A stretch of 51,476 nucleotides of DNA from JBASRP01 sp044866075 (GTDB taxonomy: Bacteria > Actinomycetota > AC-67). The translations under genes were made by a program, and so were the position numbers. Below the pieces are notes generated by a model. That model was not told the origin of the DNA. It was given only the letters and a program-made list of their open reading frames with translations, and did no database searches. Below are positions 1-7,865 of this stretch, piece after piece (the stretch's first letter is position 1; each line of letters starts with the position of its first letter). Location of the stretch: assembly GCA_044866075.1 (NCBI GenBank), contig JBIOTQ010000109.1, forward strand, positions 1-51,476. Direction: 5' to 3'.

Positions 1-20
1 CCACCCCCCGCTCTGGGTCC

Positions 21-314
21 TTACGCCACCGCTTCCGCCGCGGCGGGGAACTGCTCCGTCTTGCGCGGGCGGCCGCGGGGGCGCTTGCGGTCGATGACCC
101 GTCCACGGTCGAAGAGCTCGCCACCCCAGACGCCGACCGGCTCACGCCGGCGGATGGCACCCTCCAAGCAGGGCTCACGGAGGGCGCACGTGTGGCAGAG
201 AGCCTTCGCCTGGGCGATCTCGACCTGATCTTCGCTGAAGAACAGCGAGACCAGCGTGGCGTCACCCGTCGCGCAACGGGCCTCCGACCACTTGATCGTC
301 CCGAAGACATCCAC
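21..314 (-). CDS. whiB7: WhiB7-like Fe-S transcriptional regulator with C-terminal AT-hook
   Basis: Predicted 97-aa Wbl protein. The four cluster-binding cysteines are C14, C40, C43 and C49 (C-x2-C-x5-C), followed by the turn GVWGGE at 61-66. The C-terminal RPRGRPRK (78-85) is an AT-hook, the feature that separates WhiB7 from other Wbl proteins. The stretch EPVGVWGGELFDRG followed by KRPRGRPRK resembles mycobacterial WhiB7 closely. In known actinobacteria WhiB7 binds the primary sigma factor and AT-rich DNA next to -35 boxes, turning on resistance to ribosome-targeting drugs. I chose the GTG at 314 because GGAGGAGGAGGG lies just upstream; the longer open frame upstream is leader. It is preceded by an upstream ORF and a terminator-like hairpin. 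Confidence 0.9.
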   Translation of the reverse strand: MDVFGTIKWSEARCATGDATLVSLFFSEDQVEIAQAKALCHTCALREPCLEGAIRRREPVGVWGGELFDRGRVIDRKRPRGRPRKTEQFPAAAEAVA

Positions 315-332
315 TGTGCCTTCCCTCCTCCT

Positions 333-347
333 CCGGTTTCCCACCGG
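333..347 (-). promoter_or_regulatory. Small hairpin directly before the whiB7 ribosome binding site
   Basis: On the minus strand CCGGT and ACCGG pair around a 5-nt loop, and the purine-rich ribosome binding site follows at once. It could act in the alternative folding of the whiB7 leader. This is inference; only the short inverted repeat is seen. Confidence 0.35.
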
Positions 348-375
348 CTCGAGAACCTGTCCTAAAACCTGCTCT

Positions 376-405
376 AAACAGAAGGACCGCCCTTCTGGGC
401 GGCCC
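376..405 (-). terminator. Intrinsic terminator/attenuator between uORF and whiB7
   Basis: On the minus strand the stem CCGCCC/GGGCGG, extended by two outer G-C pairs around one mismatch, closes an AGAA loop. The U-rich tail TTCTGTTT follows. It sits 22 nt after the stop codon of the upstream ORF and about 60 nt before the whiB7 start. That is the place and shape of the conditional terminator in known whiB7 leaders, where ribosome stalling on the uORF prevents termination. Confidence 0.7.
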
Positions 406-427
406 GGGGATCTCGGATGCGGGAGAG

Positions 428-550
428 CTATCTGTCGTTCCCTCCCAACCGGGATGCCCCGGAGCCACGCGTAGCCGAAACGCTCCACGGCATGCGAATT
501 CCCTGATCGCCATGGAGCATCTGCGTCTGCTTGTAGAGCTTCTCGTACAT
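428..550 (-). CDS. Upstream ORF (40-aa leader peptide) of whiB7
   Basis: ATG at 550 is preceded by GGGAG with a 7-nt gap, an ideal ribosome binding site. The peptide begins MYEKLYKQTQMLHGDQ and runs for 40 residues to a TAG at 428-430. It matches no protein family I know. The terminator-like hairpin at 384-405 follows the stop closely, and whiB7 comes next on the same strand. Known whiB7 leaders carry such a uORF, whose impaired translation by ribosome inhibitors lets transcription continue into whiB7. The likely role is therefore as a sensor of translation rather than as a protein. The first 20 codons look more codon-biased than the tail, so some function of the N-terminal part is also possible. 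Confidence 0.65.
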   Translation of the reverse strand: MYEKLYKQTQMLHGDQGIRMPWSVSATRGSGASRLGGNDR

Positions 551-563
551 CGCGTGTCTCCCG

Positions 564-580
564 CCGGGCCCTTTGCCCGG
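564..580 (-). promoter_or_regulatory. Hairpin in 5' leader before the whiB7 uORF
   Basis: CCGGGC and GCCCGG pair across a 5-nt loop, between the predicted transcription start (about 584) and the uORF ribosome binding site. Seen directly; any effect on uORF translation is inference. Confidence 0.35.
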
Positions 581-590
581 TGTCGATCCA

Positions 591-627
591 AGTATGACAA
601 GCGGGGCGAGGTGACGCAACGCATTTT
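591..627 (-). promoter_or_regulatory. Candidate WhiB7-dependent promoter of whiB7
   Basis: On the minus strand AAAAT (627-623) is followed after 3 nt by TTGCGT (619-614), a 17-nt spacer and CATACT (596-591). WhiB7-activated promoters in mycobacteria have an AT-rich box about 3 bp upstream of the -35 element. The spacing here fits that and suggests autoactivation. The divergent acyl-CoA ligase gene starts at 686. Confidence 0.55.
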
Positions 628-685
628 CACGCCGGGGCCGCCACCTGCGACGATGCTCTTGTCAGACGAGGACGGAGGAATCGGG

Positions 686-2299
686 ATGGCCTTCGACGGA
701 CTCATGATGGAGACGCCCCTGACGCTGCGGATGACCTACGAGCGGGCTCGGCGGCTGTTCCCGGACGTGGAGGTGGTGACCAAGACTGCCGACGGGGCAG
801 CCCGGACCACCTGGGGCGCGGTCTGCGAGCGGGCTGGACGGCTGGCGAGCGCCCTCGAGGGTCTCGGGATCCGCCACGGCGACCGCGTCGCGACGTTCGC
901 ATGGAACTCGTCCCGGCACTTGGAGCTGTATCTCTCCGTCCCGTGCATGGGTGCCGTCCTGCACACCCTGAACATCCGGCTGCACCCCGAGCAGGTCGCC
1001 TGGATCGCGAACCACGCCGAGGACGCCATCGTCTTCATCGACGACTCGTTGCTCCCCCTCTTCGAGAAGGTCGCGCCACATCTGAAGACGGTGAGGCGCT
1101 TCGTCGTCATGGGCGACGGCCCGCTGCCGGAGACGTCGCTCTCCCCCGTCGTTCGCTATGAGGATCTCCTCGAGGAGGCCTCGCCCGAATTCCCCTGGCC
1201 CGATCTCGACGAGAGCGACGCGTGCGCGATGTGCTACACGTCCGGCACGACGGGCGACCCGAAGGGCGTCGTGTATTCGCACCGCTCCATGCTCTTGCAC
1301 GCCCTGATGAGCGGGATGGTCGACACGAACGCGATCTCGCAACGCGACCGCTGCCTTCCCGTCGTGCCGATGTTCCACGCGAACGCGTGGGGGATCCCGT
1401 GGGCGGCCGCGTTGACCGGCGCCGTCCTTGTCTTTCCCGGCCCGTTCATGACGCCGGCGGACATCGCGGGTCTCATCGAGTCCGAGCGCGTCACGTTCGC
1501 CGCGGCCGTCCCGACGATATGGATCGGCGTTCTGCAAGAACTCGAGGCAAAGAAACGCGACTTCTCGTCGATCGACCGGATCGTCGCGGGAGGAGCCGCC
1601 GTGCCCCTGGCCCTGATCGAGGCCTACGCGAAACGCGGTATCACGATCATCCAAGGGTGGGGCATGACCGAGACGGGTCCCCTCGCCTCCGTGTCGCGCC
1701 TCAAGCCCCGCCTGGAGGAGCTGCCGGAGAAGGATCAGGCGCACTACCGCGCGATGCAAGGCGTCGTCGTGCCCGGCCTCGAGTTCCGCATCGTCGGCGA
1801 GGACGGGATGCCCGGCGGGTGGGACGGCAAGGCGATGGGCGAGGTTCAGGTCCGCGGTCCCTGGATCGCGCGCACGTATTACAACGACCCGCGCTCCCCA
1901 GCCTCATGGACGGACGACGGCTGGCTGCGGACCGGCGACGTCGCGGTCGTCGACCCCGAGGGATACATCCAGCTCGTCGACCGGACGAAAGATCTCGTGA
2001 AGTCGGGCGGCGAATGGATCTCGACGGTCGAGCTCGAGAACGCATTGATGGCGCACCCCAAGATCCTCGAGGCGGCGGTCATCGCCGTGCCCGACGAGAA
2101 ATGGTCGGAGCGGCCGCTCGCCTGCGTCGTGGTCAAGCCCGGAGAGAACGTGACGACCGAGGAGCTGATCGCGCACCTGGAACCGTCGTTCGCAAAATGG
2201 TGGCTGCCGGACGAGGTGGCTTTCCTCGACGAGATCCCGAAAACGAGCGTCGGCAAGTTCGACAAGAAGGTGCTCCGCGCACGGTTCGCAGCGCGCTAG
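686..2299 (+). CDS. AMP-forming fatty acyl-CoA ligase (AlkK/FadD type)
   Basis: 537 aa, cytoplasmic. It should activate a medium- or long-chain fatty acid to acyl-CoA through an acyl-adenylate. Visible motifs of the ANL superfamily are YTSGTTGDPKGVV (P-loop), GWGMTETGP (A5), GWLRTGDVA, the hinge DRTKDLVKSGGEW and IPKTSVGKFDKK with the catalytic lysine near the C terminus. The N-terminal part, with FAWNSSRHLELYLSVPCMG, is typical of the AlkK/long-chain group. ATG 686 has GGAGGA 6 nt upstream; the open frame extends back to 512 but has no comparable start. Chain-length specificity cannot be read from sequence. It is divergent from the whiB7 leader, and an exported protein follows 68 nt downstream. 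Confidence 0.88.
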   Translation: MAFDGLMMETPLTLRMTYERARRLFPDVEVVTKTADGAARTTWGAVCERAGRLASALEGLGIRHGDRVATFAWNSSRHLELYLSVPCMGAVLHTLNIRLHPEQVAWIANHAEDAIVFIDDSLLPLFEKVAPHLKTVRRFVVMGDGPLPETSLSPVVRYEDLLEEASPEFPWPDLDESDACAMCYTSGTTGDPKGVVYSHRSMLLHALMSGMVDTNAISQRDRCLPVVPMFHANAWGIPWAAALTGAVLVFPGPFMTPADIAGLIESERVTFAAAVPTIWIGVLQELEAKKRDFSSIDRIVAGGAAVPLALIEAYAKRGITIIQGWGMTETGPLASVSRLKPRLEELPEKDQAHYRAMQGVVVPGLEFRIVGEDGMPGGWDGKAMGEVQVRGPWIARTYYNDPRSPASWTDDGWLRTGDVAVVDPEGYIQLVDRTKDLVKSGGEWISTVELENALMAHPKILEAAVIAVPDEKWSERPLACVVVKPGENVTTEELIAHLEPSFAKWWLPDEVAFLDEIPKTSVGKFDKKVLRARFAAR

Positions 2300-2367
2300 A
2301 ACGGAACCCGATCCGGCCGCCCGCCGTCCAAGCCTGCGAGACAGCAAACCGGGCGAAGGGATGAGCC

Positions 2368-3642
2368 GTGCGAAAGTGGGGCATCGCGGTAACCGCGGCA
2401 CTGCTGATCGTGGCAGGAGGGATCGCGCGCGCCGAGGACCGGCCCACATCCGCGTCCGGCTCGGAGCCGGGCATCGAGCCCATCGCGTCCGGGTCCATCG
2501 ACATCGAGAGCGCTACCCTCTCCGTCGACGGGAAGACGGTCGACGCCGCGCCGCCCGGCGAGGCCGTCGCGGTCGCCCTAACCCTCCGCAACAACCTCGA
2601 GTCGACGGCGCGGAACGTGCGCCTGCACGCCGAGCAACCGCCTAAAGGCATGCGCATCATCGACGCCGACGCAACGGTCGGAGATATCGCCGCCGGCGCG
2701 AGCGACACTGCGCGCATCGTCGTCGTCGTCGACAAGGACGGCTGCACCGACTTCGTCGGCTTCGGCGGCGAGATCACGTACGAGGGCGGGAGCGCTCCAC
2801 TGAAGGTCGAATTCCCCGTCGCCTGTCCCGGCCCGCGTTTGTCGCTCGAGAACCTGATCTTCTCGGGCGGCGACGGCGACGGCGTTCCGGAGCCTGGCGA
2901 GACCGTCCGGGCGACGATCGTGTTACGCAACGACGGACGCGATCCGGCGACGGGCGTCCGCGCGCGGGTCGCGATCAGGAACGACAAGGTTTCGACGCAG
3001 AACGACGACCTCGCGTGGGCCGACATCGATCCGCGGGAGTCGGTCTGGAGCGCGTCTCCCCTCACGCTCGTCATCGACGACGACGCGCCGCGTCAGAAGG
3101 GTTGCGAAGGCGTGAGCGTCCTGCCGGCCCCGGGCGTTGGTCAGAAGGACGACGGCGGTGCACCGCCGGACACCGCCGTCTCCTCGGACGGAAACGTCTC
3201 CTCCGGACCGGCGACGGCGAGCGATCTTCCCGCCTCGTCCGAGCCCGGGTCCGCCGGGGGCGGCGCGTCGGGGTCGACCGGGACGGGCCCGCCCACCGTG
3301 GTCGAGCCCGCGGATGGAACCGTCACACCCGAACCTCTTCCGGCGATGGTCGCGCCCGCGCCCGGGACCATCGAGCCCCAGCCGGAGCCTGCCGACCAGC
3401 CGGCGGAGATCGCGATGAAGCTCAGCGTCACGGCGTCGGGCTACGAGACGGCGCTCGAATACTCGAACCAGATCTTCTGCGCCCTCGAGGGACGCGCTGT
3501 GAGGGACGCGAGGCCGGCGGCCGCGTTCGGCGCGCGCGACGATGCGGCGGGACCGGCGGGCGGAGGCGCTGCGCTGCCGCTGCTGCTGGCCGTTCTGGCG
3601 TCGGCGGCCGCCGTCGGCGGACGGTCGCTGGTGGCTCGCTAG
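2368..3642 (+). CDS. Exported, C-terminally anchored protein with CARDB-like beta-sandwich
   Basis: 424 aa. A GTG start gives a signal peptide (MRKWGIAVTAALLIVAGG, cleavage near IARA). Two beta-sandwich-like segments follow at about 45-160 and 165-240. The second opens with GDGDGVPEPGETVRATI and LRNDGRDPATG, a pattern common in CARDB/NEW3-type extracellular adhesion or scaffold domains. A Pro/Ser/Gly/Thr-rich linker covers about 255-350. A hydrophobic C-terminal segment (LPLLLAVLASAAAVGG) with a final Arg suggests a membrane anchor. No catalytic motif is seen. Its TAG stop overlaps the stop of the converging amidase gene. Confidence 0.7.
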   Translation: MRKWGIAVTAALLIVAGGIARAEDRPTSASGSEPGIEPIASGSIDIESATLSVDGKTVDAAPPGEAVAVALTLRNNLESTARNVRLHAEQPPKGMRIIDADATVGDIAAGASDTARIVVVVDKDGCTDFVGFGGEITYEGGSAPLKVEFPVACPGPRLSLENLIFSGGDGDGVPEPGETVRATIVLRNDGRDPATGVRARVAIRNDKVSTQNDDLAWADIDPRESVWSASPLTLVIDDDAPRQKGCEGVSVLPAPGVGQKDDGGAPPDTAVSSDGNVSSGPATASDLPASSEPGSAGGGASGSTGTGPPTVVEPADGTVTPEPLPAMVAPAPGTIEPQPEPADQPAEIAMKLSVTASGYETALEYSNQIFCALEGRAVRDARPAAAFGARDDAAGPAGGGAALPLLLAVLASAAAVGGRSLVAR

Positions 3643-4988
3643 GCGTGCAGCGGGGGAACCCTTGTGTGCCAGTCGGTGACGCGCTGGTAGGCCTCGCCGA
3701 GGTCGAGCAGGAGCTCCTCCGATCCGCGGCGCCCGACCAGCTGGATCCCGAGCGGCAAGCCCGTCGATGAGAAGCCCGACGGCATCACGAGGGCCGGCGC
3801 GGCGACCACGTTGATCGGCTCGGCGAAACGGGCGACGCCGCCCAGATGAACCGGTAGCTCCGTTCCCGTCACCGCGACCATCTGGTCCTCGTGACGCGGC
3901 GCCGGGTGTGGCGTCGCGGCGAGCAACAGCGCGTCGAAGTCCGACATGGTTTCCTCGAAGGCGGTGCGGGCGGCGACGAACGCTTCCCAAGAGGCCCGCT
4001 CGTCCTCTGCTGTGACGCCGAGGCCGGCGTTCAGGATCATCGCGATCGAGGGGTCGAGGTCTTCCTGCCGATCGACGAGAGCGCGGTACTCGCGCGCGAA
4101 CTCCGCGAGGGCGACGTAGAGCCATGCGTTGTGCGCCGCCTCGATCCACGGCACGCCGACGTCGCGGACCTCGTGATCGCGGCGCAAGACGCCTGCGGTT
4201 TCCTCGACCGACGCAGCGACCTCGGGATCGACGGCGTCGAGGAACGCGTCGCGCGCGATCCCGATCCGATGGAGCGGCTCAACCGCGCCGTGCCATCGAC
4301 CGGGTCGACGTTCGAGAGACGCGAGGACGGCGCGCGCGTCGGCGGCGTCGGTCGCGATCACGCCCGCCGTGTCGAGCGAGGGCGACATCGGCATCATCCC
4401 GTGCAGTGGCAGCCGCGCCCATGTGGTCTTGAGGCCGGTCACGCCGCAGAACGACGACGGCATCCGGATCGAACCCCCGGTGTCGCTTGCGAGCGCGGCC
4501 CCGACGATCCGCGCACCGACGGCGCCGCCCGAGCCTCCGCTGGACCCGCCGGTCATGCGCTCCGGGTCCCACGGGTTGTTCGCCGGGCCGAAGCACGAGA
4601 CGGACGTGGTGCCGCCGAACGCGAGCTCGTGCATGTTGGTCTTCCCGATGATGATCGCTCCGTCGCGCCGCAAGGCGGCGACATGCGGCGCGTCCTCCGT
4701 CGCGGGCGGCGCGTCGAGGTACGCGTCCGAGCAGCCACTCGTGAGGTGCCCCGAGACGTCGTAGAGATCCTTCACGGCGACGGGAACGCCGTGCAGCGGT
4801 CCCCGCTCGCCGGCCGGAACGTCGTCCGCCTCCCGCGCCGCCTGCAGGGCCTCGTCCTTATAGATGCCGGTGAAGGCGTTCAGCGTCGGCTGCAGTTTCT
4901 CGGCGGCGGCGAGAGCGTGAGCCACGACATCGACCGACGATCGCTCTTTGCGAGCGATCTGCTCCGCTTGATCTAGGAGGAGGCCCAC
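3639..4988 (-). CDS. Amidase signature family hydrolase (GatA-like amidase)
   Basis: 449 aa. The Ser-cisSer-Lys triad is visible: Lys in VPVAVKDLYD (near 72), the Ser-rich GGSSGGSGGA (near 149) and the nucleophile region SDTGGSIRMPSSFCG (near 170). It should hydrolyse an amide; substrate is unknown. The GatA role in Glu-tRNA(Gln) amidation is unlikely because no gatB or gatC is near. The GTG start at 4988 lies 5 nt after the stop of the upstream CNB protein, so the two form an operon. Its stop TAG overlaps the convergent neighbour's stop in the palindrome CTAG. Confidence 0.88.
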   Translation of the reverse strand: MGLLLDQAEQIARKERSSVDVVAHALAAAEKLQPTLNAFTGIYKDEALQAAREADDVPAGERGPLHGVPVAVKDLYDVSGHLTSGCSDAYLDAPPATEDAPHVAALRRDGAIIIGKTNMHELAFGGTTSVSCFGPANNPWDPERMTGGSSGGSGGAVGARIVGAALASDTGGSIRMPSSFCGVTGLKTTWARLPLHGMMPMSPSLDTAGVIATDAADARAVLASLERRPGRWHGAVEPLHRIGIARDAFLDAVDPEVAASVEETAGVLRRDHEVRDVGVPWIEAAHNAWLYVALAEFAREYRALVDRQEDLDPSIAMILNAGLGVTAEDERASWEAFVAARTAFEETMSDFDALLLAATPHPAPRHEDQMVAVTGTELPVHLGGVARFAEPINVVAAPALVMPSGFSSTGLPLGIQLVGRRGSEELLLDLGEAYQRVTDWHTRVPPLHA

Positions 4989-4993
4989 GACGA

Positions 4994-5404
4994 TTAGTGC
5001 GTCGTGAACTCGACGAGACGCTTCGCCAGGGAGCGGAGCATTGCGATCGCGAGTCGAGGCTCCGACTCGAGGATCGGCTGGAAATCGTGGCGCGACAGCG
5101 CGAGGCAGCGGATCGGCGTCTTCGCGCGCACGCGCGCGGCGCGATCATGATCGGTGAGGAGCGAGAGCTCGCCGAACGCCTCACCGGGCCCGAGCTCGAT
5201 CGGATGGCCCGGCACATCGACGGTGACGGTTCCTTCTTCGATCACGAAGAGGCCGGCGCCCGGCATGCGAACCTCGGCCAGGACCTGACCGGCCGGCGCG
5301 TCGAACTCGTTCGCGCAGTCGAGGATGCGCTTGAGTCCGTCGTCTCCGACCTCGGCGAACAACGACACGGAACGCAATCGTTCGAGACGCTCTTGGTCCG
5401 CCAC
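4994..5404 (-). CDS. Standalone cyclic-nucleotide-binding domain protein
   Basis: 136 aa, essentially one CNB (cNMP-binding, CAP_ED) domain. FGELSLLTDHDRAARV carries the Gly-Glu and the Arg of the phosphate-binding cassette, so cAMP or cGMP binding is plausible. No HTH or second domain is present, so it is not a CRP-type regulator. I chose GTG 5404, giving MADQERLERLRSVSLF, the usual start of such domains; the longer open frame upstream overlaps the divergent gene's leader. No clear ribosome binding site is seen, and GAAACT lies 7 nt upstream, so a leaderless mRNA is possible. It precedes the amidase by 5 nt and may regulate it. Confidence 0.82.
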   Translation of the reverse strand: MADQERLERLRSVSLFAEVGDDGLKRILDCANEFDAPAGQVLAEVRMPGAGLFVIEEGTVTVDVPGHPIELGPGEAFGELSLLTDHDRAARVRAKTPIRCLALSRHDFQPILESEPRLAIAMLRSLAKRLVEFTTH

Positions 5405-5507
5405 GGCGGGCAGTTTCGCACGAGCGCGCGCGGCCGCGCGACTCGACGGGAGCCGGGTATAGGCTACGGCGGCCCCAAAGCCGAACAGAAGCAAGGAGGG
5501 ACGTGCG

Positions 5508-5930
5508 TTGCCCGATACCGACCAAGTGATCGACGTCCTCGGCGGCCTCTCGCTCTTCGCCGACCTCTCCCGGCCGGAGCTCGAAGAGGTCGCGCACACC
5601 TTCGAAGAAGAGTGGTTCCCGGCCGGACAGCGCATCCTCCGGCAAGGCTTCACGGGCTCCGGCTTCTACGTGATCATCGACGGTGAGGCCGCCGTGAACC
5701 GCGACGGGACCCAGATCGCGCAACTCTCGCGCGGCGACTTCTTCGGGGACATCTCGCTCCTGCTCGGCGAATCGCCCGTCGCCGACGTGGTCTCGACCGG
5801 CTCGCTGCACTGCATCGTGCTCGCCGGCCCCGTCCTGGAAGAGTTCTTGCTCGCGCATCCTCCGGTTATGTTCCGCATGCTCCAAGCTCTCGCGCGCCGG
5901 CTGCGCGGATCGAACCAGTGGCGGAGCTGA
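5508..5930 (+). CDS. Standalone CNB-domain protein, degenerate binding cassette
   Basis: 140 aa, a single CNB fold. The TTG start at 5508 follows AAGGAGGGA at good spacing. The cassette reads FFGDISLLLGESPVADVV: the Glu after Gly is Asp and the Arg that holds the cyclic phosphate is absent. Canonical cAMP binding is therefore doubtful, and it may be a structural or protein-binding relic. The gene overlaps the start of the flavoprotein gene by 13 nt, so the two are likely co-translated. In other actinobacteria CNB domains are found fused to thioredoxin-reductase-like flavoproteins, which supports a working pair here (inference). Confidence 0.82.
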   Translation: MPDTDQVIDVLGGLSLFADLSRPELEEVAHTFEEEWFPAGQRILRQGFTGSGFYVIIDGEAAVNRDGTQIAQLSRGDFFGDISLLLGESPVADVVSTGSLHCIVLAGPVLEEFLLAHPPVMFRMLQALARRLRGSNQWRS

Positions 5931-7423
5931 ACGGCGGCACCTGCGCGCCGGGTGAGTACCCGGTCGTCATCCTCGGCAGCGGGCCGGGCGCGTTGCAGGC
6001 CGGCTACTCGCTGGCGCGCGCCGGCGTTCGAGCCGCCATCGTCTCGAGCGACGAGGCGCCCGGCGGGATGTTCCGGCGCTTCCCGCTCTTCCAGAGGCTG
6101 ATCACGTGGACCAAGATCCACGCGCCGGCCGAGCGTGGAACGCGACCGTACGAGTGGTACGACTGGAACAGCTTGATCGGCGCGGACCCGCCGCTGCGGG
6201 CGCTCGTGCCGCAATACATGGACGGGACGTCCTACTTCCCCGCACGGAACGAGATGGAGAAGGGTCTCGTCGAGTTCTCCACCCGTGCGGGCATCCCGAT
6301 CCGATACGGGTGCACCTGGGAGTCGACGCGGCGCGACGGCGACGGGTTCGTCGCGACGACCTCCGACGGCGAGTTCCGCTGCAAGGTGCTGATCGTCGCC
6401 GTCGGCATGACCGAGCCGTGGAAACCGGCGACCATCCCTGGGATCGAGAACGTCCCGCACTACGTCGAGACGAAGCCCATCCGTGAGTACGCAGGCAAGC
6501 GCGTGCTCGTGGTCGGCAAGAGGAACTCCGGCTTCGAGGTCGCCGATGCACTGCTGCCGTGGGCGCGGCAGATCGTGCTCGCGTCGCCGCGGCCGGCGCG
6601 GATCTCGGTCCTCGTCCACTCGACGGCCGCCGCGCGCGCGCGGTACCTGCAGCCGTATGAGGATCACGTCCTCGGCGGCGGGAACATCGTGCTCGACGCG
6701 GCAACCGAGAGGATCGATCGCACGCCGGAGGGCCGCTACCGGACACAGCTCAAGGGCACGACGCGACCCGGCGACTTCGTGCTCGAGACCGACGAGGTGA
6801 TCGCCGCGACCGGGTTCGGAACGCCGTTGCGCGACCTCGCCGACGTCGGCGTGAAGACCTTCTACCAAGGACGGCTTCCGGCGCAGACCCCGTACTGGGA
6901 AAGCGCGTCGGCGCCGGGGATCTATTTCGCCGGGTCGATCACCCAGGGCTCGATCGGCTTGAAGAAGTACGGGATCCCGTCGAACTCCGCGGCCGTGCAC
7001 GGCTTCCGCTACAACGCGATGGTCATGGCGCGGCACATCGCGGAGATGCATTTCGGGGTCGAGCCGGACCGGCCCGTGGTGAAGCCTGACGAAGTCGTCG
7101 GGCTGCTCCTGGCCGAAGCGACGCGCGCGCCGGAACTGTGGAACCAGCAGTCGTACCTCGCGCGCGTCCTCACGTTGGACGACGGGGACGGGATCCGCGA
7201 CGAGGGGATCCTCCCGCTCGCCCACTTCGTCGATGCGGCCGGCCCGGACGGGATCGCGATGGCGGTCGAGACCGACGCCGAAGGGGACATCCACCCGGCC
7301 GTCTACATACGCCGTGGTCAGAAGGTCGAGGAGCACACGCTCCCCTCGAGCCCCATGCTCGAATTCGAATCTGCGGAACATGTGGCACAGCTCACGTCGT
7401 TGTTGAAGAGCGTCACGGGCTAA
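5918..7423 (+). CDS. FAD/NAD(P)-dependent oxidoreductase (flavin monooxygenase-like)
   Basis: 501 aa. An N-terminal FAD Rossmann motif (ILGSGPGALQAG near 19-30), a second nucleotide-binding motif (LVVGKRNSGFE near 195) and the ATGFG motif before the C-terminal lobe mark a two-dinucleotide flavoprotein of the Pyr_redox_3/FMO-like group. There is no CxxC disulfide, so it is not a thioredoxin reductase. GIYFAGSITQG is the second FAD contact. The C-terminal 90 residues look like an extra domain of unknown role. GTG 5918 overlaps the preceding CNB gene by 13 nt, and a CoA-binding protein follows after 13 nt. Substrate unknown. Confidence 0.8.
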   Translation: MAELNGGTCAPGEYPVVILGSGPGALQAGYSLARAGVRAAIVSSDEAPGGMFRRFPLFQRLITWTKIHAPAERGTRPYEWYDWNSLIGADPPLRALVPQYMDGTSYFPARNEMEKGLVEFSTRAGIPIRYGCTWESTRRDGDGFVATTSDGEFRCKVLIVAVGMTEPWKPATIPGIENVPHYVETKPIREYAGKRVLVVGKRNSGFEVADALLPWARQIVLASPRPARISVLVHSTAAARARYLQPYEDHVLGGGNIVLDAATERIDRTPEGRYRTQLKGTTRPGDFVLETDEVIAATGFGTPLRDLADVGVKTFYQGRLPAQTPYWESASAPGIYFAGSITQGSIGLKKYGIPSNSAAVHGFRYNAMVMARHIAEMHFGVEPDRPVVKPDEVVGLLLAEATRAPELWNQQSYLARVLTLDDGDGIRDEGILPLAHFVDAAGPDGIAMAVETDAEGDIHPAVYIRRGQKVEEHTLPSSPMLEFESAEHVAQLTSLLKSVTG

Positions 7424-7436
7424 CAGAGGAGGACCA

Positions 7437-7865
7437 GTGGCCGAGCTGACGAAGGACGAGATCAAGCAGATCTATGCGGACACCAAAACGATCGCCGTCG
7501 TCGGCGCCTCGACCGACGAGTCCAAACCGTCCCACCGCATCCCGAAGTACCTCCAGAGCCAGGGCTACCGCATCATCCCGGTCAGCCCGAAGGGCGGCGA
7601 GTGCTTCGGCGAAAAGGTCTACGCGAATCTGACGGACATCGACGAGCCGGTCGACGTCGTCGACGTGTTCCGCCCCTCCGACGAGACGCCGCAGATCGCG
7701 CGCGACGCGGTCGCGATCGGCGCCAAAGTCCTGTGGCTGCAGTCGGGCATCGCGAACGACGAGGCCGAGGGTATCGCCGAAGCAGGCGGGCTCAAGGTGG
7801 TCATGGATCGGTGCATGGGAGCGACCCACCGGCAGATGGGGCTCGGGCCGGGTCCGGACGCCTAA
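7437..7865 (+). CDS. CoA-binding protein (CoA_binding_2 / YccU family)
   Basis: 142 aa, a single Rossmann CoA-binding domain. TIAVVGASTDESKPSHRIPKYLQ and the downstream IIPVSPKGGECFGEKVY segment are typical of the YccU group related to succinyl-CoA synthetase alpha. These proteins bind CoA; the cellular role is not settled. GTG 7437 follows AGAGGAGGA. It is the last gene of the CNB-flavoprotein operon, 13 nt after the flavoprotein. Its TAA stop overlaps the stop of the convergent hydrolase by 4 nt. Confidence 0.82.
   Translation: MAELTKDEIKQIYADTKTIAVVGASTDESKPSHRIPKYLQSQGYRIIPVSPKGGECFGEKVYANLTDIDEPVDVVDVFRPSDETPQIARDAVAIGAKVLWLQSGIANDEAEGIAEAGGLKVVMDRCMGATHRQMGLGPGPDA

Noticed and set aside
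662..1759. Minus-strand ORF of 365 aa over the first acyl-CoA ligase
   Set aside because: Shadow with biased composition opposite a gene with complete ANL motifs.
4858..4988. Assigning the amidase as GatA of the tRNA amidotransferase
   Set aside because: No gatB or gatC is adjacent and the operon partner is a CNB protein.
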